Below, in pieces: positions 63,480 to 64,000 of a stretch of DNA of 64,000 bases. Made by a program: the position numbers and the translations under genes. The notes beneath the pieces are model-generated. The model saw only the letters and a list, made by a program, of their open reading frames with translations. It had not been told where the DNA came from and ran no database searches. How positions within the stretch are numbered: the stretch's first letter is position 1; the number at the start of each line of letters is the position of its first letter. Origin of the DNA: Cephalopachus bancanus (Eukaryota > Chordata > Mammalia > Primates > Tarsiidae); contig JAPVLO010000518.1 of NCBI GenBank assembly GCA_027257055.1, positions 1,054,001 to 1,118,000 of the forward strand, read 5' to 3'.

Positions 63480-64000
63480 TGAAGCATAGAGTGATGCTTG
63501 AACTGAGTTTTGAAGGACAAGTGGAGGGAGAAGAAATAATATAACAAAAAGAATTGTCATCTGGAAGGTGGAGAAATGGTATACAACATGATGCATTCAG
63601 AGAACTAGAAGTAGGTCAATGGCATGAAGGGGCAGGGAGAAGGGGGACAGAAATAGAAGTAGGTGCTCAATTGTAGAAGCTGAGTATACAGAAGCAAGTA
63701 GGGGTCAGATCACAAAGGGTCATGTTTGCTGAACCAAGAAAGAGTCTAAAATTCTTTCTATGATACCAATAGTTAAGGATGCTGAGGCAGAGGAATTTAC
63801 AGGACATCAGAAGGACCAGGCATATTAAAGTAGGAAAGAAAATCCAGAGAGAGGGTTGTCACGGGTACCAGTGGAGGAGAGGGCTTTTAAGAAGGACAGT
63901 ATATGACCAACAGAGTCAAATGCTCTAGCAAGGTAAAGGAAGATGAGGACTGAGAAGTGTCCATAGATTTAGCAATCAGAAATAGTGGTTGGTGGCCTTG
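63480..64000 (-). mobile_element. L2-like remnant, antisense, cut by window end
   Basis: GATGAGGACTGAGAAGTGTCC and CAGAGTCAAATGCTCTAGC match the far end of the series at 5-6 kb and 24 kb. It continues beyond the window. Confidence 0.5.

Overview
This window looks like 64 kb of ordinary, gene-poor primate nuclear DNA. It is AT-rich, mostly non-coding, and packed with retrotransposons of several ages. Dimeric Alu elements derived from 7SL RNA occur throughout, which points to a primate. The youngest Alus are CpG-rich. They share a head reading GCCGGGCTCGGTGGCTCAGCC and an end reading GAGACTCCAACTC, and they lack the landmarks I associate with lemur or galago Alus. The young L1 3' ends also differ from the human ones. 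A non-simian primate, with tarsier as the best fit, is my inference from these details and is not proven.

No complete host gene is visible. The only credible coding piece is one 111-base internal exon on the + strand (28387-28497). It has a branch-point-like CTGAC, a long pyrimidine tract, AG and GTAAGC borders, and one open frame out of three. If it is real, the window is mostly intron of a long + strand gene I cannot name. About 9.7 kb downstream on the same strand is a zero-length-exon motif, a pyrimidine tract followed by AG|GTAAGC (38197-38222). This is a candidate recursive splice site.

Layout. 1-10 kb: an Alu monomer, an AluJ, old antisense L1, and long antisense L2-like remnants interrupted by a GA microsatellite. 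10-14 kb: an MLT1 LTR, a deleted Tigger DNA transposon with a second inverted Tigger piece split off by an Alu, a MER5A, a young Alu and an L1 tail. 14-28 kb: Alus, a tailed ERV-like 3' module with target-site duplications, a 5'-inverted L1 and an L2-like block. 28-38 kb: the candidate exon, MER5 copies, L2-like, MIR, L1 and Alu pieces. 38-47 kb: the splice-ratchet motif, a perfect 82-bp AT-rich palindrome, old and young L1 pieces, a young Alu, and a repeat-poor island around 46.4-47.8 kb that resembles conserved regulatory DNA. 47.8-53.7 kb: a full-length but dead L1 on the minus strand with a 19-bp target-site duplication. 53.7-64 kb: unassigned DNA, two Alus, a compound TC/TG/GA microsatellite on an L1 tail, a local duplication split by an Alu, and L2-like DNA at the end.

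The elements do not form a functional system. The L1 machinery explains the Alus, the L1 tails and the small tailed ERV-like module, all of which carry poly-A tails and target-site duplications. I found no tRNA, rRNA, CRISPR or bacterial-type features. Family names are from memory of consensus sequences and were not checked against a database.
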